Assembly (NCBI GenBank): GCA_020630195.1
Contig: JAHDBV010000040.1
Span: forward strand, 1 to 37,809
DNA length: 37,809 nucleotides
Direction: 5' to 3'
Origin: Acidimicrobiales bacterium
GTDB lineage: Bacteria > Actinomycetota > Acidimicrobiia > Acidimicrobiales > SZUA-35
Below are positions 1 through 8,986 of this stretch, in pieces. Below the pieces are notes generated by a model that saw only the letters and a program-made list of their open reading frames with translations, was not told the DNA's origin and made no database searches. A program made the translations under genes and the position numbers. Within the stretch, counting starts at the first letter, position 1; every line of letters begins with the position of its first letter.

Positions 1-804
1 GATGCCGTCGTCGGTGATGGCGACGATGCGCTTCTCCTCGTCGACGTCGTAGTGGGCGTCCCGGACGAGCTCCTTCGCCACGTCGGCGAAGCGGTAGTAG
101 AGCTCGGCGGCACCGCGGAGCTTGCCGGAGATGATGAGCGGCGTCCGTGCCTCGTCGATGAGGATCGAGTCGATCTCGTCGACGATGGCGAAGTTGTGGC
201 CCCGCTGGGTGCGGTCGGTCGGCCGCTTCGCCATGTTGTCGCGTAGGTAGTCGAAGCCGAACTCGTTGTTCGTGCCGTAGGTGATGTCGGCGTTGTACTG
301 CGCCTGCTTGTCGGCGGTGTTCACCCGACCCTCGGCGGTCACGAGTCCGAGCGTGAGCCCGAGCCACCCGTGGATCTGGCCCATCCACTCCTTGTCGCGG
401 CGGGCCAGGTAGTCGTTCACGGTGACGACGTGCACACCCTTGCCGCCCACCCCGTTGAGGTAGACGGGCAGGGCGGAGGTGAGGGTCTTGCCCTCGCCGG
501 TCTTCATCTCGGCGACCCAGCCCCAGTGCAGGGCGGCGCCACCCATCATCTGGACGTCGTAGGCGCGTTGGCCGATCGTGCGTCGAGCCGCCTCGCGTAC
601 CGTCGCGTAGGCGTCGAACATGATGTCGTCGAGCGTCGCACCGTTGTCGAGCTCCTGGCGGAACGCCGCGGTGCGGCCCCGCAACTCGTCATCGCTCATC
701 GCCTCGTACGTCGGCTCGAGCGCGTTGATCGGCGCGACGACCGATTCGATCGCCTTGAGGCGCTTGCCGTCACCGGCGTTCAGGATCTTGTCGAGCAGCT
801 TCAT
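1..804 (-). CDS. secA: Protein translocase subunit SecA, N-terminal part (gene runs off the left edge)
   Basis: SecA is the ATPase motor that drives unfolded preproteins through SecYEG at the cytoplasmic membrane. The 268 residues visible are the amino-terminal part. They begin [14 protein letters not shown] and contain the nucleotide-binding GEGKT loop (in [19 protein letters not shown]), the VNDYLARRD segment, and the DEAD-type box [20 protein letters not shown]. The frame is open to base 1, so the preprotein-binding, scaffold and C-terminal domains lie outside. The ATG at 804 follows the response-regulator stop by seven bases and has only a weak GAG as ribosome-binding site, so translation is probably coupled. 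A neighbouring hpf and comF gene upstream is the arrangement seen around secA1 in mycobacteria. Identification is very secure. Confidence 0.97.
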   Translation of the reverse strand, partial: MKLLDKILNAGDGKRLKAIESVVAPINALEPTYEAMSDDELRGRTAAFRQELDNGATLDDIMFDAYATVREAARRTIGQRAYDVQMMGGAALHWGWVAEMKTGEGKTLTSALPVYLNGVGGKGVHVVTVNDYLARRDKEWMGQIHGWLGLTLGLVTAEGRVNTADKQAQYNADITYGTNNEFGFDYLRDNMAKRPTDRTQRGHNFAIVDEIDSILIDEARTPLIISGKLRGAAELYYRFADVAKELVRDAHYDVDEEKRIVAITDDGI

Positions 805-811
805 GCTCGGA

Positions 812-1429
812 TCACTCTACCGACGCGGCCATGGCCACCCGTGGCGCCAATGCCTGGCGGGCACGGTCGGAACGGATCTCCCCGGCGAGGCCCGACATCC
901 GGCGTCCGAGCTCGAGACGATCGACGCCGAGGAACTCCGCGATCTCGGCGTGGGACCGCCCGGCGGCGCGGTGCTGGAGCAGCTCCTGATGGTCGGCGCT
1001 GAGCACGTCGGTGCCCACCCGCAGCAACGACCGGGCGGCACTGCGGGAGAAGAACGCACCGCGCTCGGCGGAGATGCGGATCGCATCGGCGATGTCGTCG
1101 GCGGCCGAGACCTTGTCGACCACACCGATCACACCGGCGAGCAACGCCGGCAGCGGATCGTCGAGTGGTCCCGCGAGCGCGATGACCGAGATCTCGGATC
1201 GCTCGGCGACGAGCTCGGCGATCGCTGCCGCCGCATCACCGATCGGCGGTGACAGGTCGACCACGACGACCGACACCGGCGCGGTCTGATCGAGCCGGAG
1301 CTCGCTGAGCGACGGCACTTCGACCGACACCGCGAGTTGAGGCTCGGCTTCGATCGCGATCAGGAGCTCTCGACGGAAGATCTCGTGGTCTTCGCTGACC
1401 ACGACCCGCAGGGCGCGACGACGTTCCAT
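812..1429 (-). CDS. Atypical response regulator, receiver plus LuxR-type helix-turn-helix
   Basis: A 205-residue two-domain regulator. Residues 8-115 look like a receiver domain: acidic pair E13/D14, a likely phosphoacceptor D58 in VVVVDLS, and the conserved lysine K106 in GVVDKVS. The usual Thr/Ser before the alpha-4 switch is alanine (A86 in VIALAGP), so phospho-signalling may be altered. Residues about 142-185 ([20 protein letters not shown] onward) align with the LuxR/FixJ HTH pattern, but the recognition helix is divergent ([12 protein letters not shown]). No histidine kinase lies nearby. It sits between hpf and secA on the same strand, 37 bases after hpf and seven bases before secA, so it is probably co-transcribed with them. 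Target genes cannot be inferred from the sequence. Confidence 0.8.
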   Translation of the reverse strand: MERRRALRVVVSEDHEIFRRELLIAIEAEPQLAVSVEVPSLSELRLDQTAPVSVVVVDLSPPIGDAAAAIAELVAERSEISVIALAGPLDDPLPALLAGVIGVVDKVSAADDIADAIRISAERGAFFSRSAARSLLRVGTDVLSADHQELLQHRAAGRSHAEIAEFLGVDRLELGRRMSGLAGEIRSDRARQALAPRVAMAASVE

Positions 1430-1466
1430 CCGTGCCCATCGGCGGATGGAACGCCGTCTGAACCCC

Positions 1467-2039
1467 TCAGTCGGGAGCGGCGCTCGTGTCGATCAGGCCG
1501 ACATCACCGTCGTCACGTCGATAGACGACGGCCGAGGCCCCGGTCTGGGAGTTGATGAAGAGGAAGAACCCGTGATCGACGAGGTCCATCTGGAGGGCGG
1601 CCTCCTCCGGGTCGATCGTCGGCAGCGTGAAGTTCTTCGTCTTCACGATCTTGTAGACGGGCTCCGGCGCTTCGGACCCGGCCGGGATGAGGGTGTCGGG
1701 TACGAGTCCGGGAGGGATCTCGACCCGTTCACGTCCTCGCTTCTTGTTCGCCACCTTCGTCTTGAGTTTTCGGAGTTGTCGCTCGAGCTTGTCGACGGCG
1801 AGATCGACCGCGGTGAAGCCATCGGGCGCGTGCACACGTGTCCTGACGTGATGGCCGTGGCCTTCGATCGTCACCTCACAGAACTCGCGGTCGGCCGAGC
1901 GCGCGTTCTTCTCCACCCAGAAATGCACATCGGCTCGTTCCATGCCCAGGTAGCGGTCCAGCTTGCCGATCTTCTCCGTGGCCTGCTGGCGGAGATTCTC
2001 GGAGACGGTGGTATGACGACCGCTGACCTTGACCTGCAT
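1467..2039 (-). CDS. hpf: Ribosome hibernation promoting factor, long form
   Basis: A 190-residue HPF/RaiA-family protein that dimerises 70S ribosomes into inactive 100S particles under stress or in stationary phase. Residues 1 to about 100 form the S30AE beta-alpha-beta domain (MQVKVSGRHTTVSENLRQQA, then VTIEGHGHHVRTRVHAPDG). A charged linker follows (KTKVANKKRGRER), then the C-terminal dimerisation domain (VYKIVKTKNFTLPTIDPEEA and GFFLFINSQTGASAVVYRR). The ATG at 2039 is preferred over one 13 codons upstream because AAGGAG (2046-2051) stands six bases before it. A TATGGT box at 2082-2087 could be the -10 element, giving a leader of about 35 bases. Placement between comF and secA is common in bacteria. 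Confidence 0.96.
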   Translation of the reverse strand: MQVKVSGRHTTVSENLRQQATEKIGKLDRYLGMERADVHFWVEKNARSADREFCEVTIEGHGHHVRTRVHAPDGFTAVDLAVDKLERQLRKLKTKVANKKRGRERVEIPPGLVPDTLIPAGSEAPEPVYKIVKTKNFTLPTIDPEEAALQMDLVDHGFFLFINSQTGASAVVYRRDDGDVGLIDTSAAPD

Positions 2040-2138
2040 GAACGACTCCTTCGTCGGTGCGTGGTGTTTGTGTGACATCCGACCATAGGCGACGACCGGG
2101 ATCCGTGTCGTGGGTCGCCCGACCTGTTCAGCCGACCG

Positions 2139-2684
2139 TCACGGAACGCAACACGCCGTCACCGCCGTGACCCGCCCGGCACCGGCGGAACGCAGCGCCG
2201 ATTCGGCCGAACGCAACGTGGCACCCGTCGTGCGGACGTCGTCGACGAGCACCACCCACTCCCCCGCCCCAGAGGCCCGCATCGCCACGCCGTCGAGCCG
2301 GGCCGCCCGGTTCAGCGAACGGCGGGAGCGTCGTTCGAGTCGACGCAGCCGTCGACGGACGGGGAGGCCCGTCGCCGCGCCCAGCGCCCGGGCCAACACC
2401 TCGGCCTGATCGAGCCCCCGCCGTCGACGCCCGCCGCGCGACGCCGGCACCCAGGTGACCTCGGTCGCGCCGACGGGCACGAGCGGGGCGAGGTTCCGAC
2501 CGAGCCCCACCAGCAGATCCCGCCGGTGCCGGTTCTTCGCGGCGAGCATCACCGCCCGACCGACACCCTCGTACTCGAACAGCGCATCGACACCCACCGG
2601 TGCGGGGCGGACCCGGACGCGACACGCTGGACACACCGACCGATGAGGCCGGGCGCAGCCCGGGCAGCGCTTGACGATCAACAC
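2139..2684 (-). CDS. comFC: ComF family phosphoribosyltransferase-like protein
   Basis: A 181-residue ComFC-type protein. A zinc ribbon opens it (C7-x2-C10 and C18-x2-C21). A PRTase fold follows, with the family signature RGLDQAEVLARAL at 89-101 and the PRPP-binding loop VVLVDDVRTTGAT at 144-156. ComFC acts in DNA uptake in naturally competent bacteria, but the family is widespread in non-competent species and its substrate is not settled. The GTG at 2684 is chosen: the frame continues upstream to 2783, but that extension is translated from the intergenic repeat and is rich in Arg and Glu. A TAGCGT box stands eight bases before this GTG. The gene is followed by hpf, 99 bases downstream. Confidence 0.85.
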   Translation of the reverse strand: MLIVKRCPGCARPHRSVCPACRVRVRPAPVGVDALFEYEGVGRAVMLAAKNRHRRDLLVGLGRNLAPLVPVGATEVTWVPASRGGRRRRGLDQAEVLARALGAATGLPVRRRLRRLERRSRRSLNRAARLDGVAMRASGAGEWVVLVDDVRTTGATLRSAESALRSAGAGRVTAVTACCVP

Positions 2685-2692
2685 GCCGCCGG

Positions 2693-2698
2693 ACGCTA
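2693..2698 (-). promoter_or_regulatory. Putative -10 box of a leaderless comFC transcript
   Basis: TAGCGT on the minus strand, eight bases before the GTG at 2684. It matches the actinobacterial -10 consensus TAnnnT at the spacing that places transcription start at or next to the start codon. No Shine-Dalgarno sequence is visible before this GTG. No convincing -35 box was seen. Confidence 0.45.
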
Positions 2699-2730
2699 CG
2701 CCCGGGGTGTGACGGCGTCGTTGTCGTTCG

Positions 2731-2953
2731 CCTCGCTGGTGCTCGGCGCACTCACGCAGTTCTTCGCTGGCGCTGCCGTTCACCTCGCTGGCGCTCGCCT
2801 CACTTAGGCAGTTCCTCGCTGGCGCTCAGAACTGCGACTTCGTGCGGACGCGACGGTGCCCGGGCCGGGGGCCCGGGCACCATGAGAGACGTCGGTTCGC
2901 CGTTGGCAGTTCGGCGCGCAGCGCCGAACTGCGTGAGTGAGGTGAGCGCCAGC
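2731..2953. repeat. REP-like repeat cluster, three copies in two orientations
   Basis: Three related units of about 45 bases lie between comFC and ahcY. Two are direct on the plus strand (2731-2774 and 2783-2826, both beginning CCTCGCTGG and ending TCGCTGGCGCT). The third is inverted (about 2908-2953). The common core on one strand reads CTCACTCACGCAGTTC. The inverted unit contains a perfect hairpin, GCAGTTCGGCGC, loop GCA, GCGCCGAACTGC (12 base pairs). The second direct unit has a smaller one (GCAGTTC / GAACTGC). Extragenic position, palindromes and mixed orientation resemble REP/BIME elements. No transposase is nearby. Confidence 0.75.
2855..2881 (-). terminator. GC-rich hairpin downstream of ahcY
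   Basis: Perfect 11-base-pair stem GGTGCCCGGGC / GCCCGGGCACC with a five-base loop, 86 bases beyond the ahcY stop. No T-run follows, as is common in high-GC actinobacteria. The 12-base-pair repeat hairpin near 2910 could add to termination. Confidence 0.55.
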
Positions 2954-2966
2954 GAACCGAACGACG

Positions 2967-4415
<1,449 letters not shown>

Positions 4416-4519
4416 GAGAGGCTCCTGTGTGATCGGGGTCCGACCCGAATGATCGCGACCCACTGCGTGGGAATCGGCTGTGGGCCACCTGGCCCGATCA
4501 CGGACAGCCAGCGGTCAGG
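4416..4519 (-). promoter_or_regulatory. Structured 5' leader of ahcY, possible cis-acting RNA
   Basis: The 104 bases before ahcY can form several hairpins. An outer GGCTGT/ACAGCC stem (4476-4481 with 4504-4509) encloses GGGCC/GGCCC (4482-4486 with 4491-4495). A CCCAC/GTGGG stem follows at 4459-4471, then a CGGG/CCCG stem near 4434-4447 just before the AGGAG. SAH-responsive riboswitches upstream of ahcY are known in some bacteria, but I could not match this leader to their conserved core, so the assignment is open. Confidence 0.3.
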
Positions 4520-4972
4520 CTACTGCTCGACGATGCGCCCGCCGAGGTGGTCAACCAACCCAGCTGCGGCCTTGTCACCGATCTTGTCGAACACCAGCGG
4601 CAGCACGAGGTTGATGGGCGAGAACAGGCCCCTCATCGTGAGCTCGGCGTCGTAGGTCAGCAGCGACCCGCCCTCGCCGTCGGGCTCGACCGAGATGATG
4701 TCGTGACTCCGCAGCGTCGAGTCGTCGGCGACCGCGACCATGCGGGTGTCGGGTTCGAGCTCGGTGACCTCGTAGCGGAGCTGGATCGGCGCACCGCCGA
4801 TGCCCTTCACGATGACCTTCCAGACCGTGCCGAGGGCGACCGTCTCCCCCGTCTCGTACTCGGCGCTGGCCACACCCGGATCCCACTCGGTCAGCAGCGA
4901 CAGGTCGGCGACCTTGGCGAAGGCGACCTCGGGTGCGAGGGGGTTGGCGACGGTGACGGAGTAGCGGGCCAT
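4520..4972 (-). CDS. SRPBCC-fold protein (polyketide cyclase/START-like)
   Basis: A 150-residue small soluble protein with the START/SRPBCC layout: an opening beta strand (ARYSVTVANPLAPEVAFAKV), the W in LLTEWDPGV, alternating beta strands (VWKVIVKGIG, IQLRYEVTELEPDTRMVAVA, SLLTYDAELTMRG), and a long amphipathic C-terminal helix (NLVLPLVFDKIGDKAAAGL). The family binds hydrophobic ligands in a central cavity, and the ligand here is unknown. The ATG at 4972 is preferred over one 13 codons upstream because the family normally starts at this point; the longer form adds a Gly/Arg-rich tail. It precedes ahcY by 104 bases on the same strand. No catalytic residues are evident. Confidence 0.75.
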   Translation of the reverse strand: MARYSVTVANPLAPEVAFAKVADLSLLTEWDPGVASAEYETGETVALGTVWKVIVKGIGGAPIQLRYEVTELEPDTRMVAVADDSTLRSHDIISVEPDGEGGSLLTYDAELTMRGLFSPINLVLPLVFDKIGDKAAAGLVDHLGGRIVEQ

Positions 4973-5032
4973 GCCGCCACGTCTACCCGACCCGGCGTGC
5001 GGTCGACTCAACCGGGCGGGCCCGGTCGATCG

Positions 5033-5443
5033 TCACGTCGGGGTGTCGTCGGTGGACGCCAACCGATCCCGGAGCCGCTGCACGAGGTCGGGCCGGATGC
5101 CGAAGCTCTCCTCGCCGGGGCCACGATGCACCGCGAGGCCGACATCGGGATGCAGCGACTCGATGAGCAGCGCCCCCGACAGGGCGACGGCGGTGCCGGG
5201 AGGATGGATCCGCGCCAGGTCGTCGGCGCGTTCGGTGATCACGAGCACCGGTCCGTCGTCCTGGGAACGCACGGCGAAGCGGGCCGTCGAACCGTCGGTG
5301 TCACCGTCGTCCACGAGGACCGGCACGGTGAAGATCGACGACAGCAACGCCGGCCACACGAACTCGTAGTCGCCGGAGGTCCGCGCCGACACGAGCGCCT
5401 GCTCGAGCCAGCTCGACTCGTCGGCCGGGGCGGGGTCGGTCAT
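5033..5443 (-). CDS. SseB-like domain protein, function unknown
   Basis: 136 residues resembling the N-terminal domain of SseB, a family named after enhanced serine sensitivity in E. coli and without a firm biochemical role. The pattern is an initial helix (SSWLEQALVSARTSGDYEFV), a strand with FTVPVLVDDGD, then ARFAVRSQDDGPVLVITERA. A short segment with TAVALSGALLIESL follows, then VGLAVHRGPGEESFGIRPDL and a final helix. The C-terminal SseB domain is absent. It begins seven bases after the SDR gene ends and is probably in the same transcript. The resemblance is by pattern and not by an unmistakable motif, so the family call is moderate. Confidence 0.6.
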   Translation of the reverse strand: MTDPAPADESSWLEQALVSARTSGDYEFVWPALLSSIFTVPVLVDDGDTDGSTARFAVRSQDDGPVLVITERADDLARIHPPGTAVALSGALLIESLHPDVGLAVHRGPGEESFGIRPDLVQRLRDRLASTDDTPT

Positions 5444-5450
5444 CGCCGGC

Positions 5451-6218
5451 TCAACGGGCGGTCATGGCGCCGTCGATGGGGATCGCCGCGCCGGAGAGGA
5501 ACACCGAGGCATCCGACAACAGGAATCCGATGAGATCGGCGACCTCGCTCGGTTCGCCGTAGCGCCCGATCGGGATGTTCTGCGAGACCATCGCCTCCAC
5601 GGCGTCCCGGTCCAGGCCGTCGATCTTGATCCCGTCCTCGAGGGCCCGCATCATCCGGGTCTGGATCGGCGACGGGCACACCGCGTTCACGCGGACACCG
5701 TGCTCCGCGAGTTCGAGCGCCGCCGACTTCGTGAGTCCGATGACGGCGTGCTTCGACGCCGAGTAGATCGAGAGGTTCCGTGCTCCACCGAGGCCGGCGA
5801 CCGACGAGATGTTGACCACCGCGCCACCACCGTCGGCGATCAGCATCGGATGCAGGGTCTGCATGCCGTAGGCGACGCCCTTCACGTTGATGTCGAGCAC
5901 CCGGTCGATCATCTCGGTCGGGTACTCGACGAGCGGGGTGATGGCCCCCTCGATGCCGGCGTTGTTGACGAGCCCGTCGACCCGCCCGAAGGCGGCCTCG
6001 GCGGCGCGGGCCACCCGTCCCCAGTCGTCGAGGGACGTCACATCGGCCTCGAGCACGACGGCGGCCTCGAGCTCGTCCTGCACGGCCGAGAGGCCGGCCG
6101 ATGGCAGATCGGTGGCGAGCACGTCGGCGCCACGGGCGAGCAGATGCTCGACGGTGGCACGGCCGATGCCTCCTCCGGCACCGGTCACCACCACGGCTCG
6201 TCCCTGCATGTCGCTCAT
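5451..6218 (-). CDS. SDR family NAD(P)-dependent oxidoreductase
   Basis: A classical short-chain dehydrogenase/reductase of 255 residues, the usual family length. It has the cofactor loop TGAGGGIG (12-19), NNAG (85-88), a catalytic serine in NISS (138-139), and the YxxxK pair Y152/K156 in YSASK. The acidic residue at the end of the second strand (D37 in LATDLPSAG) suggests NAD(H) over NADP(H). The C-terminal stretch has the SDR pattern IPIGRYGEPSEVADLIGFLL. The substrate cannot be told from sequence; the closest general theme is 3-oxoacyl or alcohol oxidation. A GGGGG tract lies eight bases before the ATG. The SseB-like gene follows after seven bases. Confidence 0.92.
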   Translation of the reverse strand: MSDMQGRAVVVTGAGGGIGRATVEHLLARGADVLATDLPSAGLSAVQDELEAAVVLEADVTSLDDWGRVARAAEAAFGRVDGLVNNAGIEGAITPLVEYPTEMIDRVLDINVKGVAYGMQTLHPMLIADGGGAVVNISSVAGLGGARNLSIYSASKHAVIGLTKSAALELAEHGVRVNAVCPSPIQTRMMRALEDGIKIDGLDRDAVEAMVSQNIPIGRYGEPSEVADLIGFLLSDASVFLSGAAIPIDGAMTAR

Positions 6219-6302
6219 GTCGCCCCCTCGGCGGTCGTGTTCGCGTCGGGTGGGATGTTCACACGCGGCGGCGCCGCCCGCACGTTCCGCGCCGAGACGG
6301 GC

Positions 6303-7334
6303 TCAGCTGTCGAGCCAGGTCTTCAGTTCGTCGACCACACCGAGCGGGCCCGGATCGAGTCCGGCCACCGCCGCCATCTCCAGCGAGGTGATGTCACCGG
6401 TGAACACGAGATCGAAGAGCTCGGCCACGGGGCCGTCACCGCCGGCCTCGACCTGCACGACGTCGTGCATCGCACCGGCGGTCGACTCCTCGACGAACGA
6501 GAACCGGCGAGCGGTCTGGGGATGCTCGTCGGAGTGACGCAGCTGGATCTGGGTGAAGACCTCGCGGGTCGTGTCGGCGAGACCACCCCAACCGACGAGC
6601 TCGTTGTGGCAGAGCTCGGGCATCGGCGCCCAGAAGGCCGGCGACTTCACGTTGTGGTTCACGGCCATCTTCCACCGCTTGGCCGCCGTGGCACCGATGG
6701 CACCGCCGCCGTAGACGATCGGCATGGTGGAGCCGATCCGCTCGGCCAGGGCACGAGCGGGTCTGGCATCGGAGGCGAACTCGTCGCGGCGGGCCTTGAG
6801 CTGCTCGACGGCGTCGGAGATCCACACCCGGGCACCCGGGAACAGGCCCATTTGCTCGAGCGCCAGCATCGGCGGCACCGACAACGCACCGAGGGCGGCG
6901 CGGGGCATCGGGGCGTCGCCGACCACCGGCAGCACCGGGCCACCGGCGGCACGGGTGAGCGCGGCGAGATCGCCGTCGTTGGTGACCGAGACGAGGGAGG
7001 CACCGGCCTCGACCGCCGCTTCCAGCGACTCGAGCGTCTCCTCGGTCCGACCCGAGGCCGAGATGGCGATGACGAGGGAACGCGCACCCACCCACGACGG
7101 GGGCAGGTAGCCGTTGTAGACGACGATCGGCAACGACGCGAACGGCCGGGCCGACGCCGCGGCGACGTCGCCGCCGAACCCGGAATCGCCCATGCCGAGC
7201 AGCAGCACGTGGTCGATCCGACCCGGATCGGGCAGACCGTCGATGTCGCCGACGGCGGACAGCGACGCGTCGATCTGTTCGGGGAGGCCGAGCATCGCCT
7301 CCCACATGCCGAGGGTGTCGATGCGGTCGGTCAC
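6303..7334 (-). CDS. SIS-domain bifunctional phosphoglucose/phosphomannose isomerase-like protein
   Basis: 343 residues with two sugar-isomerase (SIS) domains. The first carries GMGDSGFGGD (48-57) and SGRTEE (94-99), the sugar-phosphate binding loops of the PGI/PMI family. The second has IVYGGGAIGATAAKRWKMAV and NHNVKSPAFWAPMPELCHNE, where the Glu and His are the expected acid-base residues. Known members interconvert glucose-6-P or mannose-6-P with fructose-6-P, so this protein feeds the same intermediate as manA encoded two genes upstream. It starts two bases after the Trm112-like stop and is surely in the same transcript. It corresponds in position to the Rv3256c gene of the mycobacterial locus. 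Whether it is active on both sugars cannot be read from sequence. Confidence 0.88.
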   Translation of the reverse strand: MTDRIDTLGMWEAMLGLPEQIDASLSAVGDIDGLPDPGRIDHVLLLGMGDSGFGGDVAAASARPFASLPIVVYNGYLPPSWVGARSLVIAISASGRTEETLESLEAAVEAGASLVSVTNDGDLAALTRAAGGPVLPVVGDAPMPRAALGALSVPPMLALEQMGLFPGARVWISDAVEQLKARRDEFASDARPARALAERIGSTMPIVYGGGAIGATAAKRWKMAVNHNVKSPAFWAPMPELCHNELVGWGGLADTTREVFTQIQLRHSDEHPQTARRFSFVEESTAGAMHDVVQVEAGGDGPVAELFDLVFTGDITSLEMAAVAGLDPGPLGVVDELKTWLDS

Positions 7335-7336
7335 GA

Positions 7337-7579
7337 TCAGCTCCCGGGCTCGAAGGTCGGGGCGATGCCCTCGGCATCGATCTTGGCCATCAGCCGATCG
7401 TGCTCGGCGGCATCGACCGTCTCGGACTCGTCGATGAGCATCACCGGGATGTCGTCGTCGATCCGGTAGCGGCGGGTGAGGCGCGGGTTGTAGAGCGCCT
7501 GCTCATCGGCGATGTGATGAAGCGGTCCCTTGTCCTCGGGGCAGGCGAGGATCTCGAGGAGCAGCGGATCGAGGGCCAT
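7337..7579 (-). CDS. Trm112-like small protein (UPF0434 type)
   Basis: An 80-residue protein beginning MALDPLLLEILACPEDKGPL and containing RYRIDDDIPVMLIDE, the family pattern of Trm112/YcaR proteins. Only one cysteine (C13) of the usual zinc set remains; the position of the second CxxC is occupied by NPRL. I recall this cysteine-poor variant as common in actinobacteria. Eukaryotic and archaeal Trm112 proteins are activating partners of methyltransferases; the bacterial role is unclear. The ATG at 7579 is chosen over one 24 codons upstream because AGGAG (7586-7590) stands six bases before it. It is tightly linked to the SIS isomerase gene, as in other actinobacteria. Confidence 0.85.
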   Translation of the reverse strand: MALDPLLLEILACPEDKGPLHHIADEQALYNPRLTRRYRIDDDIPVMLIDESETVDAAEHDRLMAKIDAEGIAPTFEPGS

Positions 7580-7714
7580 GACGGTCTCCTGGGTCGGCCG
7601 GAACACCCGGCGGAACAGGCGCAGCGTAGCCAGCCGCCCGGGATCGATCATGAATCGGCAACCGAGCGGACCGACCCAGGCGAGCGGGCCGATCGACCCG
7701 AACCCGGCGACCGT

Positions 7715-8911
7715 TCAGGCCTCGACGCCCTCAGGTACCGCCGGCGGGATGATCCGGGCCGCAGCCACGATCCCACCGATGACGACCAGCACGACCCCGA
7801 GACCGATCACGCCGGGTGTCGGGTCGGTCGCCGAGGCCAACGCACCGATCGCCGCGAACGTGGCCATGCCGGTGATGCCGGCACCGAGGCTGCGCACGCT
7901 CAGCACCGTGGCGCGCGTGTCGTCGTCGATGGCCGCCTGGACCCGGGCGTCGCTCACCACCCAGGCCACCTCGTGGCCGGCGTAGGCGATGGCGATGGCG
8001 GCCAGCGCCGGGATGGCGTCGAACAGCAACGCCGTGGTGGCCACGACGTAGGAGGCGGCGAGCAGTGCGCCGATGAACCGGCCCGACAGATGCTCGACCC
8101 GTACGACGAGCTCGTCACCGAGGATCGGACCGAGCAGGATGACGAAGTAGAGGATCGAGATCGTCGAATCCCCCGCACCCCGGGCATCGGCGACGAGCGG
8201 GACGTACTCGTCCATCAGGTAGGTGCCCTCGAGCAGCGCACCGAGCACCAGCACCCGGCGGATCGACGGCCGACGCCGCACGAGGTCGAGACCCGACCGC
8301 AGCGTCCGCCACCACGACGCCCACGTCAGTCCCTCCGGGTCGTCCTCGATCGCGCCCGCCTTCGGCAACGCCAACACGAGGGCGATGGAGCCGAGATGGG
8401 CGACGACGGTGAACCACCCCAATGCCTCGAAGCCCACACCGAGCGAGAGCAGCCCGGCGCCCAGCAGTGACCCGGACGCGATGCCTCCGACCGAGGCCTG
8501 ATGGATGCGCCCCATCACGGCCTGATAGCGGTCGGCCTCGCCCACCGCCGCGAGCTGGTCGTGGATCATCGCCTCGAACGCCCCGGAGGCGAGGGCCGAA
8601 TGGAGCGCCCACAGGGCGGCCCCGATGAGCACCGTCTCGAACCGGGGATCGATCATCCACAACGCGATGCCGGCGGCGCGCAGCACGAACGAGACGGCGA
8701 GCAGGACCCGCCGGTCGACCCGATCGGCGAGGGCGCCGCTCGGCACCTCGAACACGATGCCCGTGCCCGCCCAGAGGGCGAACAGGATCGAGATCTGGGC
8801 CGCGTCGAGCCCGTTCTCGGCGAAGTAGACGGTGACGATCGCGTAGAGCGGGGAGAACTCGTCGACGAACCCGAGTGCGATGAGGCGTCGTCGCAGTCGG
8901 GTCGGGGTCAC
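7715..8911 (-). CDS. Major facilitator superfamily transporter
   Basis: 398 residues, about 12 hydrophobic segments, typical of MFS permeases. The first helix region reads FSPLYAIVTVYFAENGLDAA. The conserved loop between helices 2 and 3 is present as GALADRVDRRVLL (family pattern GxLaDRxGRR). A central cytoplasmic loop (KAGAIEDDPEGLTWASWWRT) separates the two halves. The substrate is unknown; the opening resembles multidrug or drug-efflux-like MFS proteins but no substrate motif is visible. It starts with GTG, and a TAGGTT box lies six bases before it, which suggests its own leaderless promoter inside the mannose operon. It lies between manA and the Trm112-SIS pair. Confidence 0.85.
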   Translation of the reverse strand: MTPTRLRRRLIALGFVDEFSPLYAIVTVYFAENGLDAAQISILFALWAGTGIVFEVPSGALADRVDRRVLLAVSFVLRAAGIALWMIDPRFETVLIGAALWALHSALASGAFEAMIHDQLAAVGEADRYQAVMGRIHQASVGGIASGSLLGAGLLSLGVGFEALGWFTVVAHLGSIALVLALPKAGAIEDDPEGLTWASWWRTLRSGLDLVRRRPSIRRVLVLGALLEGTYLMDEYVPLVADARGAGDSTISILYFVILLGPILGDELVVRVEHLSGRFIGALLAASYVVATTALLFDAIPALAAIAIAYAGHEVAWVVSDARVQAAIDDDTRATVLSVRSLGAGITGMATFAAIGALASATDPTPGVIGLGVVLVVIGGIVAAARIIPPAVPEGVEA

Positions 8912-8917
8912 CGGGAG

Positions 8918-8923
8918 AACCTA
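8918..8923 (-). promoter_or_regulatory. Putative -10 box of the MFS gene
   Basis: TAGGTT on the minus strand six bases before the GTG at 8911, with no Shine-Dalgarno sequence between. The spacing puts transcription start at the GTG, so the mRNA would be leaderless. No clear -35 box. Confidence 0.5.
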
Positions 8924-8953
8924 GCCATCCGGGCCCGCAGCCTCGATCGGATT

Positions 8954-8969
8954 CCGAGCCTCGGCTCGG
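8954..8969 (-). terminator. Small hairpin between manA and the MFS gene
   Basis: CCGAGC / GCTCGG, six base pairs with a CTCG loop, 18 bases beyond the manA stop. No T-run. Together with the promoter-like box before the MFS gene it suggests a partial transcription boundary. Confidence 0.35.
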
Positions 8970-8986
8970 ACCGAGGCGGGTGCCGG

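Noticed and set aside
7337..7579. Missing zinc cysteines in the Trm112-like protein as a sign of decay
   Set aside because: The variant with NPRL in place of the second CxxC is, as I recall, common in actinobacteria. The gene has an excellent ribosome-binding site and tight operon spacing, so it looks functional.
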